From Flavobacteriales bacterium (lineage in GTDB: Bacteria > Bacteroidota > Bacteroidia > Flavobacteriales > UBA7430), in assembly GCA_002707145.1 (NCBI GenBank), contig PAMD01000015.1, positions 1-37,968 of the forward strand: a DNA stretch of 37,968 bases. The letters are read 5' to 3'. The translations under genes were made by a program, and so were the position numbers. The notes below the pieces were generated by a model that worked only from the letters and a program-made list of their open reading frames with translations, was not told the origin of the DNA and did not search any database. Positions 24,960 through 33,950 of the stretch are shown here, piece by piece. The number at the start of each line of letters is the position of its first letter. Within the stretch, counting starts at the first letter, position 1.

Positions 24960-26891
24960 ATGAAAAATTTGGGCATTTATTGCGATAGTCTTACAGCTTA
25001 TCAAAGATACAAAAGTCGAGAGGTGAAAATTGGTTCTATAGGGATTGGTGGGAACAATCCAATACGATTGCAATCTATGACCACAACTAATACCTTAGAT
25101 ACTGAGGCTACTGTAGCTCAATCAATTCGAATGATTGAAGCAGGATGCGAATTGGTCCGAATTACAGCACCTGGAAAAAGAGAAGCTCAAAACCTACAGA
25201 ATATTAAAGATGCCTTGGCCAAAAAAGGATATAATGTTCCCTTGGTCGCTGATATTCACTTTACTCCCGTTGCAGCTGAAATTGCCGCTCGCATTGTAGC
25301 AAAGGTTAGAGTAAACCCCGGAAATTATGCGGACAAAAAGAAATTTGAAGAAATAGAGTATACTGATAACAGTTACCAAGAAGAACTAAATCGGATTAAA
25401 AAACGATTCACCCCTCTTGTGAATATTTGCAAACAAGAAGGAACGGCAATGCGAATAGGGACCAATCATGGCTCTCTTTCTGACCGAGTTTTAAGTCGGT
25501 ATGGCGACACTCCATTAGGAATGGTAGAGTCAGCAATGGAATTCTTACGAATATGTAAATCATTAGACTACCACAAAATCGTTATTTCAATGAAATCTAG
25601 CAATCCGCAAATCATGGTGCAGGCCTACCGAATGCTTATTAGCAAAATGGGAAAAGAGGGGATGAATTACCCTCTTCATCTTGGAGTTACGGAAGCTGGA
25701 GAAGGAGAAGATGGTCGAATAAAATCTGCCGTTGGAATTGGAACGCTCTTGGAAGATGGTATAGGAGATACGGTCAGAGTTTCTCTTACAGAAGAACCAG
25801 AATTTGAAATACCTGTTGCAAAGACTCTTGTTAATCGCTATAAAGAAAGACTTCCACACAGTAGCATTGCAGAAATAGAAAAAAACCCAATTAATCCCTT
25901 TGAATACCAAAAGAGAAGTAGCAGAGAAATATTAAATATTGGAGGGGGGAATGTCCCAGTTGTATTAGCCGACTTTTCTAAAAAAAATAAAATTAATCCC
26001 GCTGGACTTTTTGCTGCCGGATATAACTATTCTATTCCTTTTGATAAATGGAATATCTCAGACACTGCTTGTGATTATATTTATGCAGGTAATAATCTTA
26101 TTAACTTTGCTATTCCTGGAACTCTAGGAATTATATATAACCACAAGACATGGTCAAATCAACAAGAAGAGCGATGTTATCCCCTTATGAATGTTAAAAC
26201 TTATTTAGGGAAAGCCAAAAAATCTAATATTTTAAATCTAGTTTCTATTTGTTTCACTGAATTAAATTCAAAGCTAATTTCTAGACTTTTATCGGATAAA
26301 ACAGCAGTTTTGTTAATTGAAACTAAAAATACTCATGGAATGGCAGAACATAGAAGGCTGTTTATCGAGTTACTAAATAGTTCATGTGATGTTCCTGTAA
26401 TTATTCACAGATCTTACAATAACCTTACTGAGGAAGAACTTCAAATAAGGTCTTCAACTGATCTGGGTGCGTTATTTTTGGATGGCTTAGGAGATGGTGT
26501 ATTTATTTCAGCAAAAAAATGTGGCAGCATGCAGATGCTCATTCAAACGTCCTTCGGCATACTTCAAGCCACAAGAACCAGAACCTCCAAAACAGAATAT
26601 ATTTCTTGCCCAAGCTGTGGAAGAACCCTCTTTGATCTTCAAGAAACTACTGCCAAAATAAGATCTAAAACTAATCATTTAAAGGGTTTGAAAATTGGAA
26701 TCATGGGGTGCATAGTTAATGGGCCAGGAGAAATGGCAGATGCGGACTATGGATATGTAGGAACTGGAATAGGTAAGATAACACTCTACAAAGAAAAAGA
26801 TATAGTTAGGCGTAACATAGCTACTGAAGAAGCAGTAGATGCTCTCATTGATTTAATCAAAATAAACGGCGATTGGGTCTCTCCAAAATAA
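24960..26891 (+). CDS. ispG: 4-hydroxy-3-methylbut-2-enyl diphosphate synthase, large insert form
   Basis: Iron-sulfur enzyme of the non-mevalonate isoprenoid pathway that reduces methylerythritol cyclodiphosphate to hydroxymethylbutenyl diphosphate. At 643 residues it is the long form, with an extra domain of about 250 residues between the TIM barrel (1-300) and the cluster domain (545-640). This form occurs in plants, Chlamydia and Bacteroidota. Barrel motifs include RLQSMTTTNT, VADIHFTPVAAEIAA, VRVNPGNY and LHLGVTEAGEGEDGRIKSA. The [4Fe-4S] ligands are Cys550 and Cys553 (SCPSCG) and Cys584 (GCIVNGPGE), with the catalytic-site Glu591. The insert is better conserved near DGLGDGVFI (508-516). 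It stands alone between gaps. Confidence 0.97.
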   Translation: MKNLGIYCDSLTAYQRYKSREVKIGSIGIGGNNPIRLQSMTTTNTLDTEATVAQSIRMIEAGCELVRITAPGKREAQNLQNIKDALAKKGYNVPLVADIHFTPVAAEIAARIVAKVRVNPGNYADKKKFEEIEYTDNSYQEELNRIKKRFTPLVNICKQEGTAMRIGTNHGSLSDRVLSRYGDTPLGMVESAMEFLRICKSLDYHKIVISMKSSNPQIMVQAYRMLISKMGKEGMNYPLHLGVTEAGEGEDGRIKSAVGIGTLLEDGIGDTVRVSLTEEPEFEIPVAKTLVNRYKERLPHSSIAEIEKNPINPFEYQKRSSREILNIGGGNVPVVLADFSKKNKINPAGLFAAGYNYSIPFDKWNISDTACDYIYAGNNLINFAIPGTLGIIYNHKTWSNQQEERCYPLMNVKTYLGKAKKSNILNLVSICFTELNSKLISRLLSDKTAVLLIETKNTHGMAEHRRLFIELLNSSCDVPVIIHRSYNNLTEEELQIRSSTDLGALFLDGLGDGVFISAKKCGSMQMLIQTSFGILQATRTRTSKTEYISCPSCGRTLFDLQETTAKIRSKTNHLKGLKIGIMGCIVNGPGEMADADYGYVGTGIGKITLYKEKDIVRRNIATEEAVDALIDLIKINGDWVSPK

Positions 26892-27506
26892 AATAGCTAA
26901 AATAAGATATCATTCACTTATCTATCTGAAAACTATTTTAATAGTGCAGTAGATGAAAAAATAAATCTATGCTTTTGTGCTTCATAAGCTCCTCATAGAA
27001 AATATCAGAATCAAGAATTGGCTGAATTAATTTATGAGAACAATAAACTATTTTAGTGCCTTACTTTAGTTGTTTTCACCTTAATAAAGTGGTTAATTAT
27101 TCTTCGAAAAAAATATTTCAGTAATACTTTTGATCAATTTAACTAGATATAGTATATTCTTACAACAAACTAAAAACAGTAGAATTACTTAAAAAAATGT
27201 AAATTTTCAGACACAAATTAAAAATTAAATCTGAAATAAGCAATGTAAGAGCCTTAATGGAAACACTAAAATAATTCGGATCTTTTCAAAATTATATCTG
27301 TGAGTCTATCAACAAAAATCATAAACTAATCATTAGGATTTAAACAACTAGGTTCTATAGAAAACAAAATTATCAATCGAGTAAGTCTTGATTAAAAAAA
27401 AGAAAAATTAAATTTATGGTCTTTACATATGGCTTTAAAAAGGTTATTGGAATGATGCAAGAGCACACAAACAACTGTTTTAAGTACACAAAAATAGATA
27501 TATAAC
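26892..27506. other. 615-base gene-poor gap
   Basis: I see no convincing gene, tRNA or terminator here. The base composition is very AT-rich with frequent stops in all frames. One minus-strand open stretch of about 40 codons (near 26945-27060) reads like protein (HKLIQPILDSDIFYEELMKHK) but has no good start. A weak inverted repeat TTTCAGA/TCTGAAA lies at about 27205-27236. The gap could be a long-decayed gene or a regulatory and RNA region. Confidence 0.6.
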
Positions 27507-29333
27507 ATGAGTAAATTATTTAAATTATTATCTGGCGTGCTCATTTTTTCATCTTGCCAAAATAGCAAAGATTTGAGGGTAGACTTACATAGCTTTTCTG
27601 AGCCCCACCATGTAGTTACTCGACACTTAGACCTAGACATCGAAGTAAATTTTGATCATAAAGTAATTAAAGGAATTGCTTCTTATCAAATTGAAAATAT
27701 TTCAGGCAAGAAACAACTCATACTAGATGCCCATGGCTTGGTGATTGAAAAAATAATAAGCAACGGTAAAAAATGCGATTTTATCTGGGGAACAACAGAC
27801 TCTATTATGGGCCAAGCACTTCAAATAAATATTGAAAAAGATACCAAAGAGTTATCTATTCATTACCAAAGTGCTCCGGGGGCTAAAGCATTACAGTGGC
27901 TTAATCCGATGCAAACATCCGGGAAAAAACATCCCTTTTTATTTACTCAATCACAAGCAATATTGGCAAGAACGTGGATTCCATGCCAAGATTCTCCCGG
28001 GGTTAGATTTAGCTATACAGCTAGGGTGAAGGTTCCTTCAAAATTGATGGCAGTCATGAGTGCAGAAAATCCAACTAAAAAAAATAATACTGGTATTTAT
28101 CAGTTTAAGATGGAACAAGCTATCCCTTCCTATCTAATGGCCTTGGCAGTAGGAGATATCTCCTATCAATCCATTGGTGCCACCACAGGAATTTATGCGG
28201 AACCTGAGATACTTGAAAGAGCAGTTTATGAATTTTCAGAAACTGAGGAGATGCTTGATATTGCAGAAACCATGTATGGAAATTATGCATGGGAGAAATA
28301 CGATATGCTCGTCTTGCCTCCTAGTTTTCCTTTTGGTGGAATGGAAAATCCACGACTTACATTTGTAACGCCCACAATACTAGCCGGTGATCGTTCTTTA
28401 ACATCACTAGTTGCCCATGAGTTAGCTCACTCATGGGCTGGAAATTTAGTTACAAACAAAACCTGGGACGATTTCTGGCTAAATGAGGGATTTACTGTCT
28501 ATTTTGAAAGAAGAATAATGGAAAGGCTAAAAGGGAGGGAATATGCTGATATGCTTAGTTTGCTTGGAAAGCAAGATTTAGAAAGAGAAATTATCTCTCT
28601 CGGAAGTAAAAATAAAGACACACATCTCAAGTTAAATTTAAAAAATAGCGATCCGGACCAGGGACTAACAGATGTGGCTTACGAAAAAGGATTTTTCTTT
28701 CTTCGATTGATTGAAGAATCAGTAGGACGTAAGCAATTTGATTTCTTTTTAAAAAAATATTTCTCTGTAAATGCATTTAAAGTTATGGATACCGAAGAAT
28801 TTGTTGCCTATTTAAATAAGCATCTACTCGACCAAAAACCAGATACAAAAGAAAAAATAAAACTTAAAGAATGGATCTATGGCCCTGGGATTCCGGACAA
28901 CTGTCCAAATGTTAAATCCACAAAATTTAATGCTGTGGATAAAGCCATTGCCTCATTTGAAAAAGGATTTCCTCTAAAAAATATTTCAACTGACTTGTGG
29001 TCTTCCCATGAATGGTTGCACTTTCTTAGACATCTTCCTAAAGGAATTTCTATCAAACAATTAGATCAATTAGACAAAGCTTTTAACTTCACAAACAGCG
29101 GAAATGCAGAGGTATTAAATGCATGGTTCTTGATTACCATTCCTAAAGACTACTTAGCTATAAAAAAACCTTTAGAGAATTTTCTAATGTCTATAGGGAG
29201 ACGTAAATTTTTAGTACCATTATACAAAGCTCTATTTATAAAAGATGTAAAAAGGGCCAGTGAAATTTATAACAAAGCTAGACCAAATTACCACTCTGTA
29301 TCCAGGCAGACATTAGATGCCATTATTTTATAA
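27507..29333 (+). CDS. M1-family zinc aminopeptidase lipoprotein
   Basis: A 608-residue peptidase of the leukotriene-A4-hydrolase branch of family M1, expected to remove N-terminal residues from peptides. The start MSKLFKLLSGVLIFSSC gives a lipoprotein signal with Cys17, though Phe at -3 is not ideal, so it is probably anchored in the envelope. The N-terminal beta saddle is followed by the exopeptidase motif GGMEN (277-281). The zinc site is HELAH (His304, Glu305, His308) plus Glu327 in WLNEGF. YEKGFFFL carries the expected transition-state tyrosine. The C-terminal helical domain matches the LTA4-hydrolase type. The next gene begins two bases after its stop, so the two are co-transcribed. Confidence 0.94.
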   Translation: MSKLFKLLSGVLIFSSCQNSKDLRVDLHSFSEPHHVVTRHLDLDIEVNFDHKVIKGIASYQIENISGKKQLILDAHGLVIEKIISNGKKCDFIWGTTDSIMGQALQINIEKDTKELSIHYQSAPGAKALQWLNPMQTSGKKHPFLFTQSQAILARTWIPCQDSPGVRFSYTARVKVPSKLMAVMSAENPTKKNNTGIYQFKMEQAIPSYLMALAVGDISYQSIGATTGIYAEPEILERAVYEFSETEEMLDIAETMYGNYAWEKYDMLVLPPSFPFGGMENPRLTFVTPTILAGDRSLTSLVAHELAHSWAGNLVTNKTWDDFWLNEGFTVYFERRIMERLKGREYADMLSLLGKQDLEREIISLGSKNKDTHLKLNLKNSDPDQGLTDVAYEKGFFFLRLIEESVGRKQFDFFLKKYFSVNAFKVMDTEEFVAYLNKHLLDQKPDTKEKIKLKEWIYGPGIPDNCPNVKSTKFNAVDKAIASFEKGFPLKNISTDLWSSHEWLHFLRHLPKGISIKQLDQLDKAFNFTNSGNAEVLNAWFLITIPKDYLAIKKPLENFLMSIGRRKFLVPLYKALFIKDVKRASEIYNKARPNYHSVSRQTLDAIIL

Positions 29334-29335
29334 AT

Positions 29336-30571
29336 GTGAAGATTATTCTTTTCACATACAAAAATCAATTAACAGAAAAAAAGTATAAAAATAAGAAGCT
29401 TATACTTCTCATTATTTTACTATGGGTAAGTTTAAGTCAGGTCTTTGCACAAGACTTTTTAGTGATAAAAGGACAAATACTTGAGTCCAAAACACAAAAA
29501 GGCTTACCCTTTGCTTCAATCAGTGTCAAAAATGAATTCAAGGGAACCGTAGCCAATAATATAGGATATTTTTCATTCATCATACCACTTAAATTTCAAA
29601 GAGACACTCTGAGGGTAAGCTATATCGGCTTTCAAGATATAGAAATCTTGATTGATACAATCAGACATGAATTACGCTTAGAATTGCAAGAAAATTCTAC
29701 TCTTCTTAATGAAGTAGTTTTAACACCATTAGAACCTGAAGATTATATCAAAATGGCAGTTAAAAATCTACCCAAAAATTACCCTAATAGAGCTTTCATG
29801 ACCCAGGCTTACTATAATAATAAATGTACAGTAAATGAGAAGGTTCTATTAGATGAAGAAAGTTTTTTCAATACTTATCATTCTATAGAGAATGATACTA
29901 TTGAACACCAACTCATCCTTTACCGTACAGACTCCGCTTCCAAAGAAATAACCTCAGAGTTTTACGAAGAAACATCCTTTGATATTGAAGGCCAGTTTAA
30001 TACTCCTGATTTTATTCTAGAAAGAGGAAAAACCAGCTCGAAAGAAATTTATCTGGATAGCCTAAACTTCAGCAAATTCAACTACAAATTTAATACTCTC
30101 GAAATTCCTGGATATAGATCTATTCTATTTTCGAGTAAAAGACCAATTGAATATCTGAAAATTTCTGGAGAAATTGTTCTGGATAAAATAAGCCACGCTA
30201 TTATCTCAATCAACTATGAAGGGACAATTAATATTCCTCTCAAAATAAAACCATTGCTATTTATCGCTGGCTACGGAATTACCAATCCAAAAATAAAATC
30301 AAAAAGATCTTACAGAAATATTAATCAAATCTGGTATATAGACTTTATAGAGATTGACTTATATGTCGAAATAAAAAAAAGAAAGCTTTTTAAGCCCAAC
30401 AAACAATATAATTGTATGTTTTATCAAACATTTAATGTAAACAACACTCTAATTGATGATGTAAAACCGATAGATTTTGAGAAAATATTTAATACTCAGC
30501 TCCCGTATAAATCACAAATACATAACGAGGAGCACCTTCAATGGAATGAAATAAATAGAATTAATCGATAA
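29336..30571 (+). CDS. Envelope protein with carboxypeptidase-regulatory-like domain
   Basis: A 411-residue predicted exported protein. After a basic 22-residue lead comes a hydrophobic signal core (LILLIILLWVSLSQVFAQ). About 42-120 is the CarboxypepD-regulatory-like domain, with VIKGQILESKTQKGLPFASI and VSYIGFQDIEI, the same module as at the front of TonB receptors. A linker LNEVVLTP follows, as seen before TonB plug domains, but no plug or barrel comes after it. The remaining 280 residues form a beta-rich region that I do not recognise, though proteins with this layout are widespread in Bacteroidota. The start is a GTG two bases after the M1 peptidase stop; a later start is possible given the long lead. 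The 3' end overlaps nadD by 11 bases on the opposite strand. Confidence 0.85.
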   Translation: MKIILFTYKNQLTEKKYKNKKLILLIILLWVSLSQVFAQDFLVIKGQILESKTQKGLPFASISVKNEFKGTVANNIGYFSFIIPLKFQRDTLRVSYIGFQDIEILIDTIRHELRLELQENSTLLNEVVLTPLEPEDYIKMAVKNLPKNYPNRAFMTQAYYNNKCTVNEKVLLDEESFFNTYHSIENDTIEHQLILYRTDSASKEITSEFYEETSFDIEGQFNTPDFILERGKTSSKEIYLDSLNFSKFNYKFNTLEIPGYRSILFSSKRPIEYLKISGEIVLDKISHAIISINYEGTINIPLKIKPLLFIAGYGITNPKIKSKRSYRNINQIWYIDFIEIDLYVEIKKRKLFKPNKQYNCMFYQTFNVNNTLIDDVKPIDFEKIFNTQLPYKSQIHNEEHLQWNEINRINR

Positions 30572-31148
30572 AATAATTCATCTCACGTATACGCGCCAAG
30601 ACCTCCTTGGGCAAAATCTCATCTAAATTCTTGCCTTTGTTAAGGTCAGCTCTTATCTGAGTGGAAGAAATTTTGAGCATCGGAGCATCAATCATGTGAA
30701 TATTTTTATGCTTCCCGAGAAGACTAAATGGGGCATTTGTTCTGGGGTAGACATAGATTTGATGATTTTTCAGAATTTGAGTATATCCTTTCCATTGATC
30801 AAAACTACTTAAATTATCTTCACCCATGATGATAGAAAATTCAAATAGAGGGTTGTTTTTTACTAAGCGTTGTAATGAGTGAATGGTAAAAGAAGGCTGA
30901 GGCAAGTGAAATTCAATATCGGAAACATGGATAAATTTACGCCCTTTGATAGCAATTTGTACAAGGGAAAGACGCTCTGAATCATGCAACAAGTTCTTCT
31001 TATTCTTAAAAGGATTGTGGGGGCTTACCACAAACCACACCTGGTCTATTTCGGTATGTTCTACCATATAATCCGCAATCATTAGATGTCCTGAATGAAT
31101 GGGATTGAAGGAGCCGAAATATAGTCCTATTTTTTTACTATTGTTCAT
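30561..31148 (-). CDS. nadD: Nicotinate-nucleotide adenylyltransferase
   Basis: Transfers AMP from ATP to nicotinate mononucleotide to give deamido-NAD, a step needed in both new synthesis and salvage of NAD. The 195 residues show the nucleotidyltransferase signatures GSFNPIHSGH (12-21) and ISSTQIRADL near the end, with SPHNPFKNKK and IMGEDNLSSFDQW between, as in the NadD family. It overlaps gmk by 11 bases upstream, making yicC-gmk-nadD a tightly packed set. Its last 11 bases overlap the convergent envelope-protein gene. Confidence 0.96.
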   Translation of the reverse strand: MNNSKKIGLYFGSFNPIHSGHLMIADYMVEHTEIDQVWFVVSPHNPFKNKKNLLHDSERLSLVQIAIKGRKFIHVSDIEFHLPQPSFTIHSLQRLVKNNPLFEFSIIMGEDNLSSFDQWKGYTQILKNHQIYVYPRTNAPFSLLGKHKNIHMIDAPMLKISSTQIRADLNKGKNLDEILPKEVLARIREMNYFID

Positions 31149-31722
31149 AGATAAACTGAGTCACTTTTTCATAAGCTCGTTCAATAGCGAGATCAAGACT
31201 GTCATTCACAATGACTAAATCAAAGTCTTTGGCAAAGCTCATTTCATCCCTAGCCTTTTCTATTCTCATTTTAAGTTGGGCTTGATTTTCAGTATTTCTG
31301 GAAATTAATCTACTTTTTAAAACATCTATTGAGGGAGCTTGAATAAATACAGACAATGCACGATCTCCAAATTTATTTTTTAAACTAATACCTCCCTTTA
31401 CGTCAATGTCAAAAAATACATGTTTCCTTTTTGCCCAAATACGATCTGGTTCGCTTGAGAGTGTACCATAATAACTGCCCTCATACACTTCTTCCCACTC
31501 TAAAAACTGACCATTTTTCACTTTTGACCTAAAGGATTCTGTTGATAAAAAATAATAGTGAATCCCATCTTTTTCTTCGCCCCTGGGTAATCTGCTAGTG
31601 GCCGAAATAGAAAATTCTGCTGATATACCTCGATCTATTAAGGCATTCACAATAGTTGATTTACCTGATCCTGAAGGAGCTGAGAAAATAATTAGTTTAC
31701 CTTGCTCCACTTTATAAAACAT
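31138..31722 (-). CDS. gmk: Guanylate kinase
   Basis: Phosphorylates GMP to GDP with ATP, feeding GTP, dGTP and nucleotide-signal pools. The 194 residues have the P-loop FSAPSGSGKST (13-23). The GMP-binding features are SATSRLPRGEEKDGIHYYFLS and FLEWEEVYEGSYYGT, and VFFDIDVKGG is followed by the lid RLISRNTEN. It overlaps yicC and nadD by 11 bases each, suggesting coupled translation. The neighbours and length agree with the standard enzyme. Confidence 0.97.
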   Translation of the reverse strand: MFYKVEQGKLIIFSAPSGSGKSTIVNALIDRGISAEFSISATSRLPRGEEKDGIHYYFLSTESFRSKVKNGQFLEWEEVYEGSYYGTLSSEPDRIWAKRKHVFFDIDVKGGISLKNKFGDRALSVFIQAPSIDVLKSRLISRNTENQAQLKMRIEKARDEMSFAKDFDLVIVNDSLDLAIERAYEKVTQFIYEQ

Positions 31723-32581
31723 TAAGTACTTGTTCTTTTATCTTCTCCAAGGCATCTTTCATTTGAACCACTAATCTTTGTATCTCGGTGTGATTAGCTT
31801 TGGAACCCATTGTATTGATTTCTCTACCTAATTCTTGACAAATAAACCCTAACTTTTTTCCATTAGGAGATTCTGTACCCATAGTATCAAGGAAATAAGC
31901 ACAATGATTCTTTAATCGAACTTTTTCTTCTGAAATATCAAACTTTTCAGTAAAATATATCATCTCTTGTTCAAGTCGATCGCTATCGAAATCAACTGCA
32001 GTCAAAATATCTTCTAGTTTCTTTCGAATTCGAAATTTGACCCGATCTATTCTCTCTTTTTCGAAGTTAGGTACTTGATTATGATATTTTGTAATGCAAT
32101 CAATATGTGATTTCAAATCTTGATCAAGTGATACTCCCTCTGATACTCGATAGTCGACAAGACCAGCTACAGCCTCTTTCACTAGATTCATAACACTAGC
32201 CCATTCTAGTTTATCTAGAGCTTCTCGTTCAGTAGACATTGATTCAGGGAGTCCCATGGCTATTTGAAGTAAATCTCCCTCATTAATAGGAGATTGAGTT
32301 ATTTCTTGGAGAGAAGACATGTACTTTCGAACGCACTCACGATTGGGTTTGTATTTCAGTTCAGTACTTATATTTTCAACAAAAATAAATAAATCTACCT
32401 TTCCTCGTCTTAATAAAGAGGAAAGGTAAGAACGAATTTCTATCTCTTTTTCTTTGTATAGTGAAGGGATCCGAATATTGATATCCAATTGCTTGGAATT
32501 TAAACTATTCACTTCCACTATTATTTTCTTACTTGGAAGAAGCGAAACTGCTCTACCAAAACCAGTCATTGATTGAATCAT
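31712..32581 (-). CDS. yicC: YicC-family endoribonuclease
   Basis: A 289-residue cytosolic protein with the N-terminal YicC domain (MIQSMTGFGRAVS, then VEVNSLNSKQLDINIRIP) and the C-terminal DUF1732 domain (EQEMIYFTEKFDISEEKVRLKNH and GREINTMGSKANHTEIQ). Both segments are diagnostic of the family. The Escherichia coli member has been described as an endoribonuclease that acts on small RNAs; its role in Bacteroidota is not known. yicC beside gmk is a frequent arrangement across bacteria. It follows the EamA transporter gene after 47 bases on the same strand and overlaps gmk by 11 bases. Confidence 0.95.
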   Translation of the reverse strand: MIQSMTGFGRAVSLLPSKKIIVEVNSLNSKQLDINIRIPSLYKEKEIEIRSYLSSLLRRGKVDLFIFVENISTELKYKPNRECVRKYMSSLQEITQSPINEGDLLQIAMGLPESMSTEREALDKLEWASVMNLVKEAVAGLVDYRVSEGVSLDQDLKSHIDCITKYHNQVPNFEKERIDRVKFRIRKKLEDILTAVDFDSDRLEQEMIYFTEKFDISEEKVRLKNHCAYFLDTMGTESPNGKKLGFICQELGREINTMGSKANHTEIQRLVVQMKDALEKIKEQVLNVL

Positions 32582-32628
32582 ATCATTTTATATATCGTAA
32601 AAATAAGTAAAATTCTTCTGAACAAGAC

Positions 32629-33525
32629 TTAATCCCTAACTGCTTTTGGTTTTCTCCCCACTAAATAAACACCAACAAATATAAAAATTGCCGCAAATAT
32701 TTTAACTACATCCATCTTATCTGAACCAACTGAAAGAGCAATAAAGGTAGCCAAAACAGGTTGTAAATAAATATAAAAACCTACGGTAGAAGCTCTAAGT
32801 CTCTTTAACGCATATACATTAAGCATATAGGCCAAAAAAGAAGTAAAAACAACCACAAAGACAATTTCAATGTAAATCTTAGGAGAAATAGATAACCAAT
32901 CTACTTCTTGGACTTCATAATAACCGAATGGGAGTACTACAAAAAAACCAATTGAAAATACCCATTTCAGTAATGTAATAAAATGATAGCGTCTCATTAA
33001 TGGTTTAATAAGAGTTAAATAAAGTGCATAAGAACATGCATTCACAAAGACTAAAATATTTCCAAGAGCCAAATTGGGATTATTTACCTCTAACTTTTGT
33101 CCATATAATGCAAGGATAATAGCTCCGATAGCACCAAGAATAATTCCAATAATTCGCAAGGCAATAATTTTTTCTCCATGAAAAAAAATTGCCAAAATAA
33201 AAACCATGATAGGAGTTGATGTCATTGTCACAGATGCATGAATAGGTGTAGTGAAATTTAATCCTTTAAAAAAAAGCATCATATTGATCGCTACACCAAA
33301 GAGTCCACAAAGTAATAGGACTCCATAATCTCTCGGCTCTACTTTTTCGCGAATCCAAATGCGATGAATAAGCTGAAATAGAATCATGGCTCCTGTGACA
33401 CGGACCAAAATAAAACCTAGAGGTTTAATGGTTTCTGGCATTACATCCTTCGCAACAGTAAAAGTTAATGCATAGATGAGATTGGCAATAAATAAGGCAG
33501 CATGTGATTTAAATATATCACTCAT
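32629..33525 (-). CDS. EamA/DMT-family transporter
   Basis: A 298-residue inner-membrane protein with about ten hydrophobic helices and two homologous EamA halves (about 5-138 and 150-290), as in drug/metabolite exporters. Characteristic parts are ALTFTVAKDVMP in the first helix, the run PLGFILVRVTGAM, SVTMTSTPIMVFILAIFFHGEKI at the end of half one, and the matching YLQPVLATFIALSVGSDKM in half two. The substrate cannot be predicted; family members export amino acids, nucleotides or other small molecules. The start overlaps the ArsC-like gene by four bases, so the pair is co-translated. Confidence 0.92.
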   Translation of the reverse strand: MSDIFKSHAALFIANLIYALTFTVAKDVMPETIKPLGFILVRVTGAMILFQLIHRIWIREKVEPRDYGVLLLCGLFGVAINMMLFFKGLNFTTPIHASVTMTSTPIMVFILAIFFHGEKIIALRIIGIILGAIGAIILALYGQKLEVNNPNLALGNILVFVNACSYALYLTLIKPLMRRYHFITLLKWVFSIGFFVVLPFGYYEVQEVDWLSISPKIYIEIVFVVVFTSFLAYMLNVYALKRLRASTVGFYIYLQPVLATFIALSVGSDKMDVVKIFAAIFIFVGVYLVGRKPKAVRD

Positions 33526-33869
33526 GAGAGAGTATCTTTTAAAACTCTAATGTTTTCTTTAGAATTTCCCACAAAAATATCCTTATCTAAAATAAAAACT
33601 GGCCTTTTTAAAAAGGTATATTCTTGTAAAATAAGCTCTTTAAAATCCTTCTCTTTCAACTTATTATCTTTCAAATTCATGCTCTTATACTTTTGAGCTC
33701 TTTTACTAAAAAGAGCCTCATAAGAAGAACTTAACGCATACATGGATTCAATTTGTGATCGAGTAACAGGTTTATATTTAATGTCTTGCAATATAAAATC
33801 AGAAAGATCTAGATCTTCCATAATTCTACTACAAGTAGTACAGGTGGATAAATAATAAACTTTTTTCAT
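33522..33869 (-). CDS. ArsC/Spx-family thioredoxin-fold protein
   Basis: A 115-residue protein of the ArsC/Spx/YffB group. It begins with a beta strand and CTTC (residues 9-12, inside STCTTCSR) at the position of the redox or arsenate-binding cysteine, followed by DIKYKPVTRSQIESM and, near the C-terminus, KRPVFILDKDIFVGNS in place of the usual RP-containing strand. The family includes arsenate reductases and RNA-polymerase regulators; no arsenic-resistance gene is near, so arsenate reduction is not claimed. It is the first gene of a minus-strand unit with a good promoter and is divergent from the RCK gene. Confidence 0.85.
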   Translation of the reverse strand: MKKVYYLSTCTTCSRIMEDLDLSDFILQDIKYKPVTRSQIESMYALSSSYEALFSKRAQKYKSMNLKDNKLKEKDFKELILQEYTFLKRPVFILDKDIFVGNSKENIRVLKDTLS

Positions 33870-33885
33870 CTTTTTAAATCTATTA

Positions 33886-33916
33886 CAAAACTAAACAATC
33901 AAGAAGTCCTAGCAAA
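33886..33916 (-). promoter_or_regulatory. Promoter of the ArsC-like gene and downstream unit
   Basis: On the minus strand TTTG (33916-33913) is followed after exactly 19 bases by TAGTTTTG (33893-33886), a full match to the Bacteroidota pattern TTTG-N19-TAnnTTTG. The predicted start would leave a leader of about 10 bases before the ATG at 33869. The unit that follows may run through eamA, yicC, gmk and nadD. Confidence 0.7.
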
Positions 33917-33920
33917 TTTC

Positions 33921-33928
33921 TACATTTG
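33921..33928 (+). promoter_or_regulatory. Possible -7 box for the RCK gene
   Basis: TACATTTG matches TAnnTTTG and lies 22 bases upstream of the RCK ATG. No TTG element is seen 19-21 bases further up. If used, this promoter would overlap the divergent one of the ArsC-like gene. Confidence 0.4.
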
Positions 33929-33950
33929 TAAGAATAAATATTTATTTCAT

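Noticed and set aside
26945..27060. Minus-strand gene in the 615-base gap
   Set aside because: About 40 codons with only an internal Met, no promoter and no recognised family; not enough for a gene call.
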